Shown here piece by piece: positions 42,965 through 51,219 of a DNA stretch of 64,000 nucleotides. Below the pieces are notes generated by a model. The model made no database searches. It was not told the DNA's origin and saw only the letters and a list, made by a program, of their open reading frames with translations. Numbering within the stretch: the stretch's first letter is position 1; each line of letters opens with the position of its first letter. Both the position numbers and the translations under genes were made by a program. The stretch comes from CAVPNY01 sp963706905 (GTDB lineage: Bacteria; Chloroflexota; Anaerolineae; Anaerolineales; UBA4823). The stretch is from positions 269,555-333,554 of the forward strand of contig CAVPNY010000023.1 in the NCBI GenBank assembly GCA_963706905.1, given 5' to 3'.

Positions 42965-43813
42965 TCACTCATCCTCGATTAGGACCGGCATTTCTGCCAC
43001 TCCCAGACCTTCGTCAGCGGCTTCCACGGTGGGGGCTTCCCACAACGCCTTATCGGGTAAGGCTCCTATAAGTGCCAGGCGAGTTTCCAGGGCGGTGATG
43101 ATCGTCTCGAAAATCTTGACCTGGGTAAAGCGCCGATCGGTGGCTTCAACGATCGTCCAGGGTGCGCTCTCCGAGTCAGTGCGCTCAAAAGCCTCTTCAT
43201 AAGCCAGCAGCCATTGGTCGTAGTGACGATGGTGATCCCAATCCTCTGGCAGGACATGCCAGGCATTTAATGGATCCTTCATCAGGCTCTCAAACCGGCG
43301 GCGTTGTTCATCTGGACTGATGTGCAAAAAGAATTTGATGATCAGATAACCATCATCCGCCAGGGATTCCTCAAAATCGACGATATCCCGGTAGGCCAGG
43401 CGCCACTCACTCTCCGGGATCAGTTTCTCCACCCGCTCGACCAGCACCCGTCCATACCACGAACGGTCAAAGATGGCCCATTCACCGCAGGCTGGGATTT
43501 TCAGCCAGAACCGCCATAACCAGGGGCGCTTTTTCTCGGAAGTCCGGGCGGCGCGGATGGGGTGGAGCTTGAAGCCGCGCGGGTCCAGCCTTTCTGTCAG
43601 CGCCCGAACCGAAGTCCCTTTGCCAGACGCATCCCAGCCCTCTAGAACAATAATCACCGGGATGCGGGCGTCCCAGGACGCCTTTTGTAAGGCGTATAAA
43701 TGGTTGCGTAGCACCGGCATCTTGTCTTTGTATTCTGTTTTACTTATTTTCCTGGAGAGATCGATCTTCTCGAGCACAGGGGAACCCTCCTTTCGATCGA
43801 GAGATGCCCTCAT
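42965..43813 (-). CDS. ppk2: Polyphosphate kinase 2 family protein (second paralogue)
   Basis: 282-residue PPK2 paralogue with P-loop LEGWDASGKGTSVRAL, DRSWYGRVLVERVE and HISPDEQRRRFESL. It is followed by its paralogue three bases later. First gene of the four-gene polyphosphate operon. Confidence 0.93.
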   Translation of the reverse strand: MRASLDRKEGSPVLEKIDLSRKISKTEYKDKMPVLRNHLYALQKASWDARIPVIIVLEGWDASGKGTSVRALTERLDPRGFKLHPIRAARTSEKKRPWLWRFWLKIPACGEWAIFDRSWYGRVLVERVEKLIPESEWRLAYRDIVDFEESLADDGYLIIKFFLHISPDEQRRRFESLMKDPLNAWHVLPEDWDHHRHYDQWLLAYEEAFERTDSESAPWTIVEATDRRFTQVKIFETIITALETRLALIGALPDKALWEAPTVEAADEGLGVAEMPVLIEDE

Positions 43814-43944
43814 TCTTCATCTCCAACCTGGAGAGCATCATCCTCTAACATCAGGATAGAACAATTGCGTAATAATGATTGTATCCCAAAGTCTCACGCA
43901 GATACAAATCGGTTTTCGGACGCGCACGCTCACAATTGCCTCTT

Positions 43945-44596
43945 GTTATAATTGACCGCTAGGCACAACGCCAGGCAATCCTTTCCGAGATAGCCCAAGG
44001 GACGCAATTAGCCTGCTTCAATCGTGGCGAAATCGTTTTCTGGGAGGTGAAGAATGCACGGGCTTGCATGTAGTTGAGAAAGGAAGTGTCAAGTTGTTCA
44101 AGCTCTCTCCGCAGGGTCGGGAGTTGGTTGTCCGGATGTTAGAAGAAGGGGCTACCTTCAACGAAGTGCCCGTTTTCGACAACGGCTTAATCCGATCAGC
44201 GTTGCAGCGCTTGAAGACAGTGAACTTTGGATCATTGAAGCTGCCCTTCTTCACCGCACCCTGGCGCGCTACCCTGAGCTGGCCCAGTCCGTGATCGCAA
44301 ACTTGACTGAAAACCTGCGCACTCTGCTCGGGATGGTTGAGGAACTTTCCTTCTTCCAGGTTGTCAACCGGCTGGCGCTCCTGATTTCCCAGATGCCAAC
44401 CGATGTGGAAACCGGCGCCAAAGTAGGATGGTTGACCCAGGATGAATTAGCTGCCCGGCTGGGAACGGTGCGCAAGGTGGTGACCCGCTCCCTGCGCGTG
44501 CTCGAACGCAGCGGGGCTATCCGGGTAAATCGCCGGCAAGTTGTTGTGGTGGACGAGGCAAGATTGCGAGAATGGGCTCAAGGACCCTGGAACTGA
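43945..44596 (+). pseudogene. Crp/Fnr family regulator with two single-base frameshifts
   Basis: The parts read in different frames as AQRQAILSEIAQGTQLACFN..., then CTGLHVVEKGSVKLFKLSPQ (cNMP-binding domain), then DSELWIIEAALLHRTLARYP, ending with a Crp helix-turn-helix (LTQDELAARLGTVRKVVTRS). One G is missing near 44041-44046 (GGGAGG-GTGAAGAA expected) and one base near 44190. A reliable start codon is not seen. It may be a decayed gene or carry sequence errors. Confidence 0.8.
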
Positions 44597-44618
44597 TCCT
44601 CTTTACATAAAAAAGCAT

Positions 44619-44652
44619 ACGGGGTGGTGCTCCGCACCACCCCGTTTTTTTT
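44619..44652. terminator. Strong bidirectional terminator
   Basis: Perfect 12-bp stem ACGGGGTGGTGC/GCACCACCCCGT with a TCC loop, T run on the right and A run on the left. It serves both the crp-like gene and nrfA, which converge. Confidence 0.9.
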
Positions 44653-44678
44653 AGGAACTTTTCTGGATCGAGCTCAGG

Positions 44679-45977
44679 CTAATTGCCAGTAGTCTGGATC
44701 ACATCCGGAGTCCCGGCAGCCTGGATAGCTTTCAATTGAGCCTGACGGGCCAGGTCAGTTGCCCCTGCCAGAATGCGCAGAGCCTCCTCGGGATTATGAA
44801 AACCCATGCTGTTCTCAGCCGAAATAAAGTCCCAGCGCATCTGCGCTTCTCGGTGCAGCTGCCGGGCTTCATCCAATAAGGCAGGATCAACGCCTTCTTG
44901 CGCAGACGCAGCTTCTATTGCCTGGATAGCCGCCACGATGGCGTCCTCTGTGGCTAGCATCGTCTTGTTGACCTGATTCTGAATAGTCGCTACCCGGTTG
45001 GTCACATACTCCACGTCCGTATGGCACTGACCGCACGCCTTTTCGGCGTTGAGCAGTGGGCTGTGAACATCGTGGGTGGAGAACTTGGCGGCCCCATCTC
45101 GCGTGTACGGCATATGGCAATCCGCGCAGGCCACCCCGGCGTTATAGTGCGTGCTGCCTGCAGAGAACAGCTCATAATCTGGGTGCTGCATCTTGATCAT
45201 TGGCGTACCAGACTGCGGGTGATCCCAATCTTTGAAGCCATTCTCCGCATAGTATTCGGAGATTTGGTCAATATTCGTGCCCTTTTCCCAGGGGAAAGTC
45301 AGATACTTGCCGTCTCCCTTGAAATAATACTCGACGTGACAATTGGCGCAGACGATTGTGCGCATTTCCTGGCGGGTGAATGTGCGCCAATCCTTCCCCT
45401 GCGCCACCAAAGCTTCTTCCAGCGCCGGGTTGGTGACGATCAACCGCATCGTGTTGGCCTCGTGACAGTTAGCGCAGCCGATCGGCTCGTTAATTTGATC
45501 GCCCAGGACGGCAAATGGCGTCTTGTCATAATCCGCCATAGTCATCTGATCCCATAGGGTCGGATTATCCGAGGACTTGCAGGAATAACACGTACCCGGG
45601 GTCTTTTCATTAATTCTGCCTGTGCCGCGCACATCGGTCAGGCTGTTCAGGTGGCCGCTCTCCTCGTTATAGTCTATGCTGAAGGGGTATCCGGCGAAGA
45701 GCGTCAGCATGCGTGGATCCTGTTCTAGCTTGGAAAATGGGTAGGAGCCACCAAAAGCGGTGCGCTGATCGTTGGTCTCGGTCTTCAATAAGGTGGTGTA
45801 CTGGTTGGGATAGTTAACACCCCATTTCTCTGAATCTGGCTCCATGGCGGCGATCTCGGTCAGGGGGGTAATTCCCCGGTTTGCATCCGGCTGGCCGTTG
45901 AGATAGAGCAGCAAGCCTATCAGGCCAGCCGCCAGAACGACGATCACACCGATCAGGATCAGGTAAGTACAATTCAT
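44679..45977 (-). CDS. nrfA: Cytochrome c nitrite reductase, catalytic subunit
   Basis: 432-residue pentaheme enzyme reducing nitrite to ammonium. It has an N-terminal signal anchor, the special CxxCK active-site heme motif (CYSCK) and four CxxCH sites (two CANCH, CADCH, CGQCH). The start overlaps the NrfH stop by four bases. The partner gene order nrfHA is standard and implies quinol-linked nitrite ammonification. Confidence 0.96.
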   Translation of the reverse strand: MNCTYLILIGVIVVLAAGLIGLLLYLNGQPDANRGITPLTEIAAMEPDSEKWGVNYPNQYTTLLKTETNDQRTAFGGSYPFSKLEQDPRMLTLFAGYPFSIDYNEESGHLNSLTDVRGTGRINEKTPGTCYSCKSSDNPTLWDQMTMADYDKTPFAVLGDQINEPIGCANCHEANTMRLIVTNPALEEALVAQGKDWRTFTRQEMRTIVCANCHVEYYFKGDGKYLTFPWEKGTNIDQISEYYAENGFKDWDHPQSGTPMIKMQHPDYELFSAGSTHYNAGVACADCHMPYTRDGAAKFSTHDVHSPLLNAEKACGQCHTDVEYVTNRVATIQNQVNKTMLATEDAIVAAIQAIEAASAQEGVDPALLDEARQLHREAQMRWDFISAENSMGFHNPEEALRILAGATDLARQAQLKAIQAAGTPDVIQTTGN

Positions 45978-46450
45978 GGACCTTCCTCCTTGTGTTGGTA
46001 TGGCAACAGTGAAATACCGCGCTCGCCATGGGAGACATTACGATGGCAGTCAAAACATTGCCGATCCCCTTCTTGCATGCCTTCGTTCGTCGCCGCGATT
46101 GTCGCCATATGACAGCGCTCGCAATTCTCTTGAACGACTCGATCGGATGATTCCTTGGCGCGGATCGCGTCCGGGATATTTCCGCTGACGAATGCAGTCA
46201 CGTGATGATAACCAGACACAGCCTTCGTTAGGTATTTTGGAATCAGCGCATGAGGGGTATGGCAGTCGCCGCAGGTAGCCCATTGCACATGACCACCGTG
46301 ATACCAGCCTTCGTAAACAGCGTCCATCACATGGCAGTTATTGCACGTAGTCGGGTTATTGCCCAGATATGCCGTGAAATCGGTGACGTACAATCCCACT
46401 GCAATCACGGCTATCAAGGCAACGGCGGCAGTGATCAAGACAATTTTCAT
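45974..46450 (-). CDS. nrfH: NrfH tetraheme cytochrome c, quinol dehydrogenase
   Basis: About 158-residue NapC/NirT-family cytochrome with one N-terminal membrane helix and four heme sites (CNNCH, CGDCH, CERCH, CFDCH). It passes electrons from menaquinol to NrfA. ATG 46450 was preferred over the GTG at 46459 in the same frame; either is possible. Confidence 0.95.
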   Translation of the reverse strand: MKIVLITAAVALIAVIAVGLYVTDFTAYLGNNPTTCNNCHVMDAVYEGWYHGGHVQWATCGDCHTPHALIPKYLTKAVSGYHHVTAFVSGNIPDAIRAKESSDRVVQENCERCHMATIAATNEGMQEGDRQCFDCHRNVSHGERGISLLPYQHKEEGP

Positions 46451-46551
46451 TAAGCTCACCTGGCTACCATGTAGATTTAATCCGGCTCTAATCTTATCAT
46501 GGTCACCACCACCTCGTAAGTGACTTCTATCACATTACCAGGTTAATTTCG

Positions 46552-47244
46552 CTAATCGCTCCGTATTGAAACAAAGTAATGTCTCAAATCAGCCTTGAGC
46601 CCCTCCAGCGAATCAAAGACGAACAACTGCTGGTTAAAACTCCATATAGCTTTGTCGAAATTCAGGATGGTTGCCATATCGAATGGCAAAAGGGGTACCT
46701 TGCCCGCTAACACATTCTCCATCTCTCCAGCCGACGAGATCAGCCCGGTGCCAAAAACCTTGATCGCTCCATTCTCCTTGGTCAGGCCAAACTCGGTGCT
46801 GAACCAGGCTAGCCGCTTGATATTTTCTCTCTGCTCTGCATTAGCTGCCTGAAATGCCGGGGCAAATAACTCCTGCAGCTCTGTATAGGCTGGCAATACC
46901 ATGAACGGCAGGTGACCATAGATGTCATGGAACATATCCGGTTCGGGGGTGAAGTCCAGTTCAGACCAGTCGCGCATGTAATCCGTGACCAGGAATTCCT
47001 TCCTGGCGAAATGCTGGTACCAGGGGATTGCATCCGAGTAGCGCACTTGGGTGCGCACAGTTCTCCATCCGGTGCGAGGCGTGATTTTCTGGTTTAGATA
47101 ATCCAGGTCGGGAACCCGGTTCGCGGGTAAGTCCAGAATAGCAAAACCCTCCAGGTATTCCTGGCACGCAAATTGTTCCACCCGCGGCATTTGGCGCTCG
47201 TAAAGCACCTGCCAGATCTTGTCCTGTTCAGCGATTACTTTCAT
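46552..47244 (-). CDS. Aromatic amino acid hydroxylase (phenylalanine 4-monooxygenase-like)
   Basis: 230-residue pterin-dependent iron hydroxylase. The iron ligands are in PDMFHDIYGHLP (two His) and WFSTEFGL (Glu). It is catalytic domain only, without an ACT domain, and shorter than the usual bacterial PhhA (about 260-290). ATG 47244 follows GGAGG. No pterin-recycling gene is adjacent. Confidence 0.9.
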   Translation of the reverse strand: MKVIAEQDKIWQVLYERQMPRVEQFACQEYLEGFAILDLPANRVPDLDYLNQKITPRTGWRTVRTQVRYSDAIPWYQHFARKEFLVTDYMRDWSELDFTPEPDMFHDIYGHLPFMVLPAYTELQELFAPAFQAANAEQRENIKRLAWFSTEFGLTKENGAIKVFGTGLISSAGEMENVLAGKVPLLPFDMATILNFDKAIWSFNQQLFVFDSLEGLKADLRHYFVSIRSD

Positions 47245-47376
47245 GGTAACCTCCAAAGTTATTGGTTTATACTCATCGAAACTAAATCACTTTTCTTCTT
47301 CTAATCCAACCAAGAGGATACCTCTATAAATTCACCTCAACCTCCAAAGAACATCATCCTGATTGCCTGGGTCGTC

Positions 47377-48237
47377 GTGTTGCTCACCTCAGCCCTGCCC
47401 AAGGTCATCCTGCAGGAGATCTTCGGTCAGACCGTCTCTGCGGACATGCAGGCGGTCATTTCTCTCAGCGTGATCTTCATCGCGTTGCTGGCATCTTTAA
47501 CCTGGCAGCCGTTGCGCCATTTACGCCCTTTCTTCACCTTATTCGTGGTGCTGGTAGTCAGCCAATGGCTGGTTTACAACCGCCTTGACCAATGGTTGCC
47601 TTTTTACCCTGCCTGGCTGCGCAACACCTCCTTCAACGTCTACATGTTGGCTGAGCAGTCTCTCAACCTGATCGTCACCCTGTTGATCATCGCGGCGCTC
47701 TTTCTCATGGGGAAAAAGCGCCAGGACTTTTTCCTGGTGCGAGGCGACATCGCCGCCCCGGTGGGACCTATCCGCTGGCTGGGCGTCAAGCAGGGTGAGC
47801 GCTGGAATAAGTTTGGCGGCTGGCTGACCTTCTTTATCAGCCTGGGCACGTTGGCCTTCCTGATTATCGCCGGGCGCCCTTCTCTGGACATCGTCATCCG
47901 GGCGTTGCCCTTCCTGCCAGCGGTGCTGCTGGCGGCTGCCTTGAACGCCTTCAATGAGGAAGTTACTTACAAAGCATCCTTTCTCTCCGTGCTCGAGAGC
48001 CCGGTTGGGCCGCCGCAGGCGCTGTACATGGTGGCGGCATACTTCGGTATCGGACATTACTACGGTGTGCCCTACGGAGTCGTCGGTGTGTTGCTGGCGA
48101 CCTTTTTAGGCTGGATCCTGGCGAAGTCGATGCAGGAGACGCGCGGCCTATTTTGGGCCTGGTTCATCCACTTCTGGCAAGATGTGTGGATCTTTTCCTT
48201 CATGGCGATTGGCGCCATCATCCCGGGTGGTGGGTAA
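47377..48237 (+). CDS. CPBP-family intramembrane metalloprotease
   Basis: About 286-residue integral membrane protein with roughly eight hydrophobic segments. Candidate catalytic motifs are NAFNEEVTYKASFL (EE-x3-K in place of the usual EE-x3-R), FGIGHYYG and WFIHFWQD. The annotated GTG start cuts into the first membrane helix; the frame is open upstream to about 47315, so the true start may be a rarer codon there. Confidence 0.75.
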   Translation: MLLTSALPKVILQEIFGQTVSADMQAVISLSVIFIALLASLTWQPLRHLRPFFTLFVVLVVSQWLVYNRLDQWLPFYPAWLRNTSFNVYMLAEQSLNLIVTLLIIAALFLMGKKRQDFFLVRGDIAAPVGPIRWLGVKQGERWNKFGGWLTFFISLGTLAFLIIAGRPSLDIVIRALPFLPAVLLAAALNAFNEEVTYKASFLSVLESPVGPPQALYMVAAYFGIGHYYGVPYGVVGVLLATFLGWILAKSMQETRGLFWAWFIHFWQDVWIFSFMAIGAIIPGGG

Positions 48238-48524
48238 GAGTAAATCCAGGACAGAAGGGATAATAAAAATGTCACGGGGTTTGAAGTGCACCCGTGACCA
48301 AGAACAACCTTAACTGAATTAACCAATGAAATACTCTAAACCAGGCGTCTCCGAACCGGGTCAAATCGCATTGCCGCCGACCGGCGGCTGGTATAGATGT
48401 AATCATTCGCGGGAGAGGCAAACTGGATTGGCATTCGATTATGTCCAGGTAAATTCTATCATTGCCTGGCAGGCCGGTCAAGAAAATTGGACAACATTAG
48501 TCGAAATCAACCGATCCCCTTCGT
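48238..48524. other. Intergenic stretch without supported genes
   Basis: Lies between the convergent CPBP and sbcC genes. I see no coding signal, RNA gene or strong hairpin. Confidence 0.5.
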
Positions 48525-51113
48525 TCAGAGCACGCGCACCTGAGAACCGCGCGCTGTCTTCTCCACCTCAATCCGGGTTGGGAAAGCGTCTTTCAGCTCA
48601 TCAATGTGAGTAATGACCAAAATCCTGGCGAAATCCTGGCGCACCAGGTTGATGGCTTCAACCAGCCGCTGGCGGCCCTGGGCATCCTGGCTGCCAAAGC
48701 CCTCGTCAATCACCAGCGTCTGCAGCCGCGCCCCCGCCCGTTGGGCCAGCACTTCCGAAAGCGCCAGGCGGATGGCAAAATTGACCCGAAAAGCCTCCCC
48801 TCCGCTGAACATTTCGTAATCGCGGGACCCGGCGCCGTCGCTGATCTGGATATCCAGGGTTTCCTTCAGATCTTCACGGTGCTTGTCTTTATACGCCGCC
48901 TGGGTTACAAAACGCACCGCCATCGTCCCCTGGCTGAGGCGGTCAAGCACCTCATTTGCCTTGCTCTCGATCAGCGGTAAAGCCTGTTCGATCAGCAGGG
49001 CAGGTACCCCGTCCTTGCCAAAAGCGCGTTCCAGCTGGCGGTATTGCCCCACCTGATTCTTCAAACCATCTCTCTCTACATTCAGGGCCTGGCGGCGGTT
49101 CTTCAAGTCGTCCAGGACGAGCACTTTCTGGCGGGCGGCGCCGACTTCCATCCTCAGGCGGTTCTCCTGTTCCTGCAGGCTGAGCAGTTGGATCTCAGCA
49201 GCCTCCACATCGGGAGCCTGGGTTTGTTCCAATGCTTGAGCTGCGCGTTCATGCTCACCACGCTGGCGTTCTACTTCCTCCCGCCGGGAAGCCGCCTCTT
49301 TTTGCAGATCAGTGATCTCCCTCTCCACAGGCGCCAGAGCAGCTCTGGCTTGCTCCAGGCTGCGCAGCTCGCCTTCGACTGCCCGGCCTTCCAGCTCAGC
49401 GCGGCGGTCTGCGTCGTGTGCTGCCGCGTCGTAACCGATCGCCTTAAGCTGGCTATCGATCTCCGCCAGGCGGGCGCGCGCCTCAGGGGCGTAACCGACG
49501 CCATCTAATAATCGGGCTGCCTCCACGAGACGCGGCGCAAGCTGGGTTTCCCAGGCCTGGTTTTGACTTTCCAGTGCCGCCAGGCGCGCCTCCAGCTGGG
49601 CAATAGCCTGGTTGTGCAGGCGCAGTTGCTGCTCCACGTCCGCCAGCGACTGCATCTCGCCCTCCAGACCGCGCACCAGTTGATCGGCTTGATCGAGCAG
49701 GTTTCGGTTTGCCCGGTAGCGGTCGCCCATTTCTTTGCCCTGGACCGTCATAGCCGCGATCAGGGCCTGGCGGTCCTGCGGGCTGAGCGGCTGCCCGCAT
49801 AACGGGCAATTGACGCCCTCGATCTGGGTCAGTCGATCAATCCGGGTCTTCAGATCATCCATCTCGGCTTTCAGGCGCGGATTCTCGGCGCGCGCTTCTG
49901 CCAGGCGTTGGCGGGCTTCTTGAAGGTCTACATCCAGTTGAATGCGCCTGGTGACTTGCGCCTCAGCTTCACCGGCTGTGCGACGTGCCTCCGCCAACTG
50001 AGCCAGGAGCTGACCGGCTTGCGTCTGGGCAGTTTCGACTTCTTTGCGTTGAGCCTCCAGGTGCTGGCATTCCTGCTCGAGACGAGCACGCACCGCGTTC
50101 AGCTCATCCAGTGGTTCCTGGCGACGCTTCTCGTGCTCGCGAAAGCGACCGGCGATTGCCTCCCATTCTTCCAGCCGAGCGCGCCTCGCCTGCCATGCCG
50201 CATAGGTCGTCTCGATCTCATCCTGGCGGGCAAGCACCTGAGCGAAAGCTCCACGCTCAGTCAGACGTATCTGCAGGCGCGCCTCCAGATCTGCCAATCG
50301 GCGGGAAGCATCTTCTGCCTGGCGCGCCAGCAATGCCACCAGCTTCCCTTGTTCAGCCAGAGTTGCAGCCACCTGGCGCAGATTATCTAGAGCGCCTTCC
50401 TGAGTCTGGCGGGCTTGCGCCAGGCGGTCCATTTCCTTCTCCAGTTCCGCCAATCGCGCCCGCCTCGTCTCTTCCTCGCCCAGTTCGGCATCGATCTCGT
50501 GGAGGCGACCTTCCAAAGCGACGATTTGGTTCTCGATGGCCTTGCGCCGCTCGCCGGCGCGCTCCCGGAAGTCATCCCAGGCATCCAGCCCCAGAATGCT
50601 GCTTAAGATGCGTTTGCGGTCGCTGGGACGCTGCTGGGTGAACTGGTCTGCCTTTCCCTGCAGAAAGAACGAGGCATTGACAAAGGTCTCGTAATCAAGG
50701 CGCAGGGTGTGTGCGATCAAGGCCTCCGTTTCGCGCAGAGATCGTTCGGTGAGCGCCTTCCAGGCGCCCGGCTGGTCAATCAGCTCCGTACGAAAATCAT
50801 CCACTGGCGGCTGGTATAAATGGAATTCGAGCAGAGCAGTTTTATCGCGGGGTTTGGCGCGCAGCACGCGGTAGATATTGCCCTCATAAGAAAAGATCAG
50901 CCGCACTTCCGCCACACTGGAGCGGGCGTTGATCAAAAAGTCATCGCGTTTGCGCGCCTGGCCGAATAACGCCCAGGTGATCGCGTCGAGTATAGAGGAT
51001 TTCCCTGCTCCATTGGCGCCGGCAATGCAGGCCAGCTCAATCGATGTGAAGTCGATCGTTGCTGGATCGCGATAGGAAAGGAAGCCGGACAGAAAAAGAT
51101 GTAACGGGATCAT
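48525..51113 (-). CDS. sbcC: SbcC/Rad50-like AAA ATPase
   Basis: 862-residue SMC-type DNA repair ATPase. Walker A GANGAGKSSILDAI (about 33-46), a long coiled coil with the zinc hook CPLC (about residue 435), signature MFSGGEAFRVNFAIRLAL and Walker B TLVIDEGFGSQDAQG near the C-terminus. The nuclease partner SbcD is not adjacent in this window, which is unusual. Confidence 0.92.
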   Translation of the reverse strand: MIPLHLFLSGFLSYRDPATIDFTSIELACIAGANGAGKSSILDAITWALFGQARKRDDFLINARSSVAEVRLIFSYEGNIYRVLRAKPRDKTALLEFHLYQPPVDDFRTELIDQPGAWKALTERSLRETEALIAHTLRLDYETFVNASFFLQGKADQFTQQRPSDRKRILSSILGLDAWDDFRERAGERRKAIENQIVALEGRLHEIDAELGEEETRRARLAELEKEMDRLAQARQTQEGALDNLRQVAATLAEQGKLVALLARQAEDASRRLADLEARLQIRLTERGAFAQVLARQDEIETTYAAWQARRARLEEWEAIAGRFREHEKRRQEPLDELNAVRARLEQECQHLEAQRKEVETAQTQAGQLLAQLAEARRTAGEAEAQVTRRIQLDVDLQEARQRLAEARAENPRLKAEMDDLKTRIDRLTQIEGVNCPLCGQPLSPQDRQALIAAMTVQGKEMGDRYRANRNLLDQADQLVRGLEGEMQSLADVEQQLRLHNQAIAQLEARLAALESQNQAWETQLAPRLVEAARLLDGVGYAPEARARLAEIDSQLKAIGYDAAAHDADRRAELEGRAVEGELRSLEQARAALAPVEREITDLQKEAASRREEVERQRGEHERAAQALEQTQAPDVEAAEIQLLSLQEQENRLRMEVGAARQKVLVLDDLKNRRQALNVERDGLKNQVGQYRQLERAFGKDGVPALLIEQALPLIESKANEVLDRLSQGTMAVRFVTQAAYKDKHREDLKETLDIQISDGAGSRDYEMFSGGEAFRVNFAIRLALSEVLAQRAGARLQTLVIDEGFGSQDAQGRQRLVEAINLVRQDFARILVITHIDELKDAFPTRIEVEKTARGSQVRVL

Positions 51114-51146
51114 TGGGCAGCCAGAATTGCGTTGATTATAACAAAT

Positions 51147-51175
51147 GCCGCCCCAGGAAGTTGGCCTGGGGCGGC
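51147..51175 (-). terminator. Terminator of the S8 peptidase gene
   Basis: Perfect 11-bp stem GCCGCCCCAGG/CCTGGGGCGGC with a 7-base loop followed on the minus strand by a T-containing tail. Confidence 0.7.
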
Positions 51176-51219
51176 GATCAGTTGCGGCTTGACCGGCCGG
51201 TCGGGCCGCTGAACCATGC

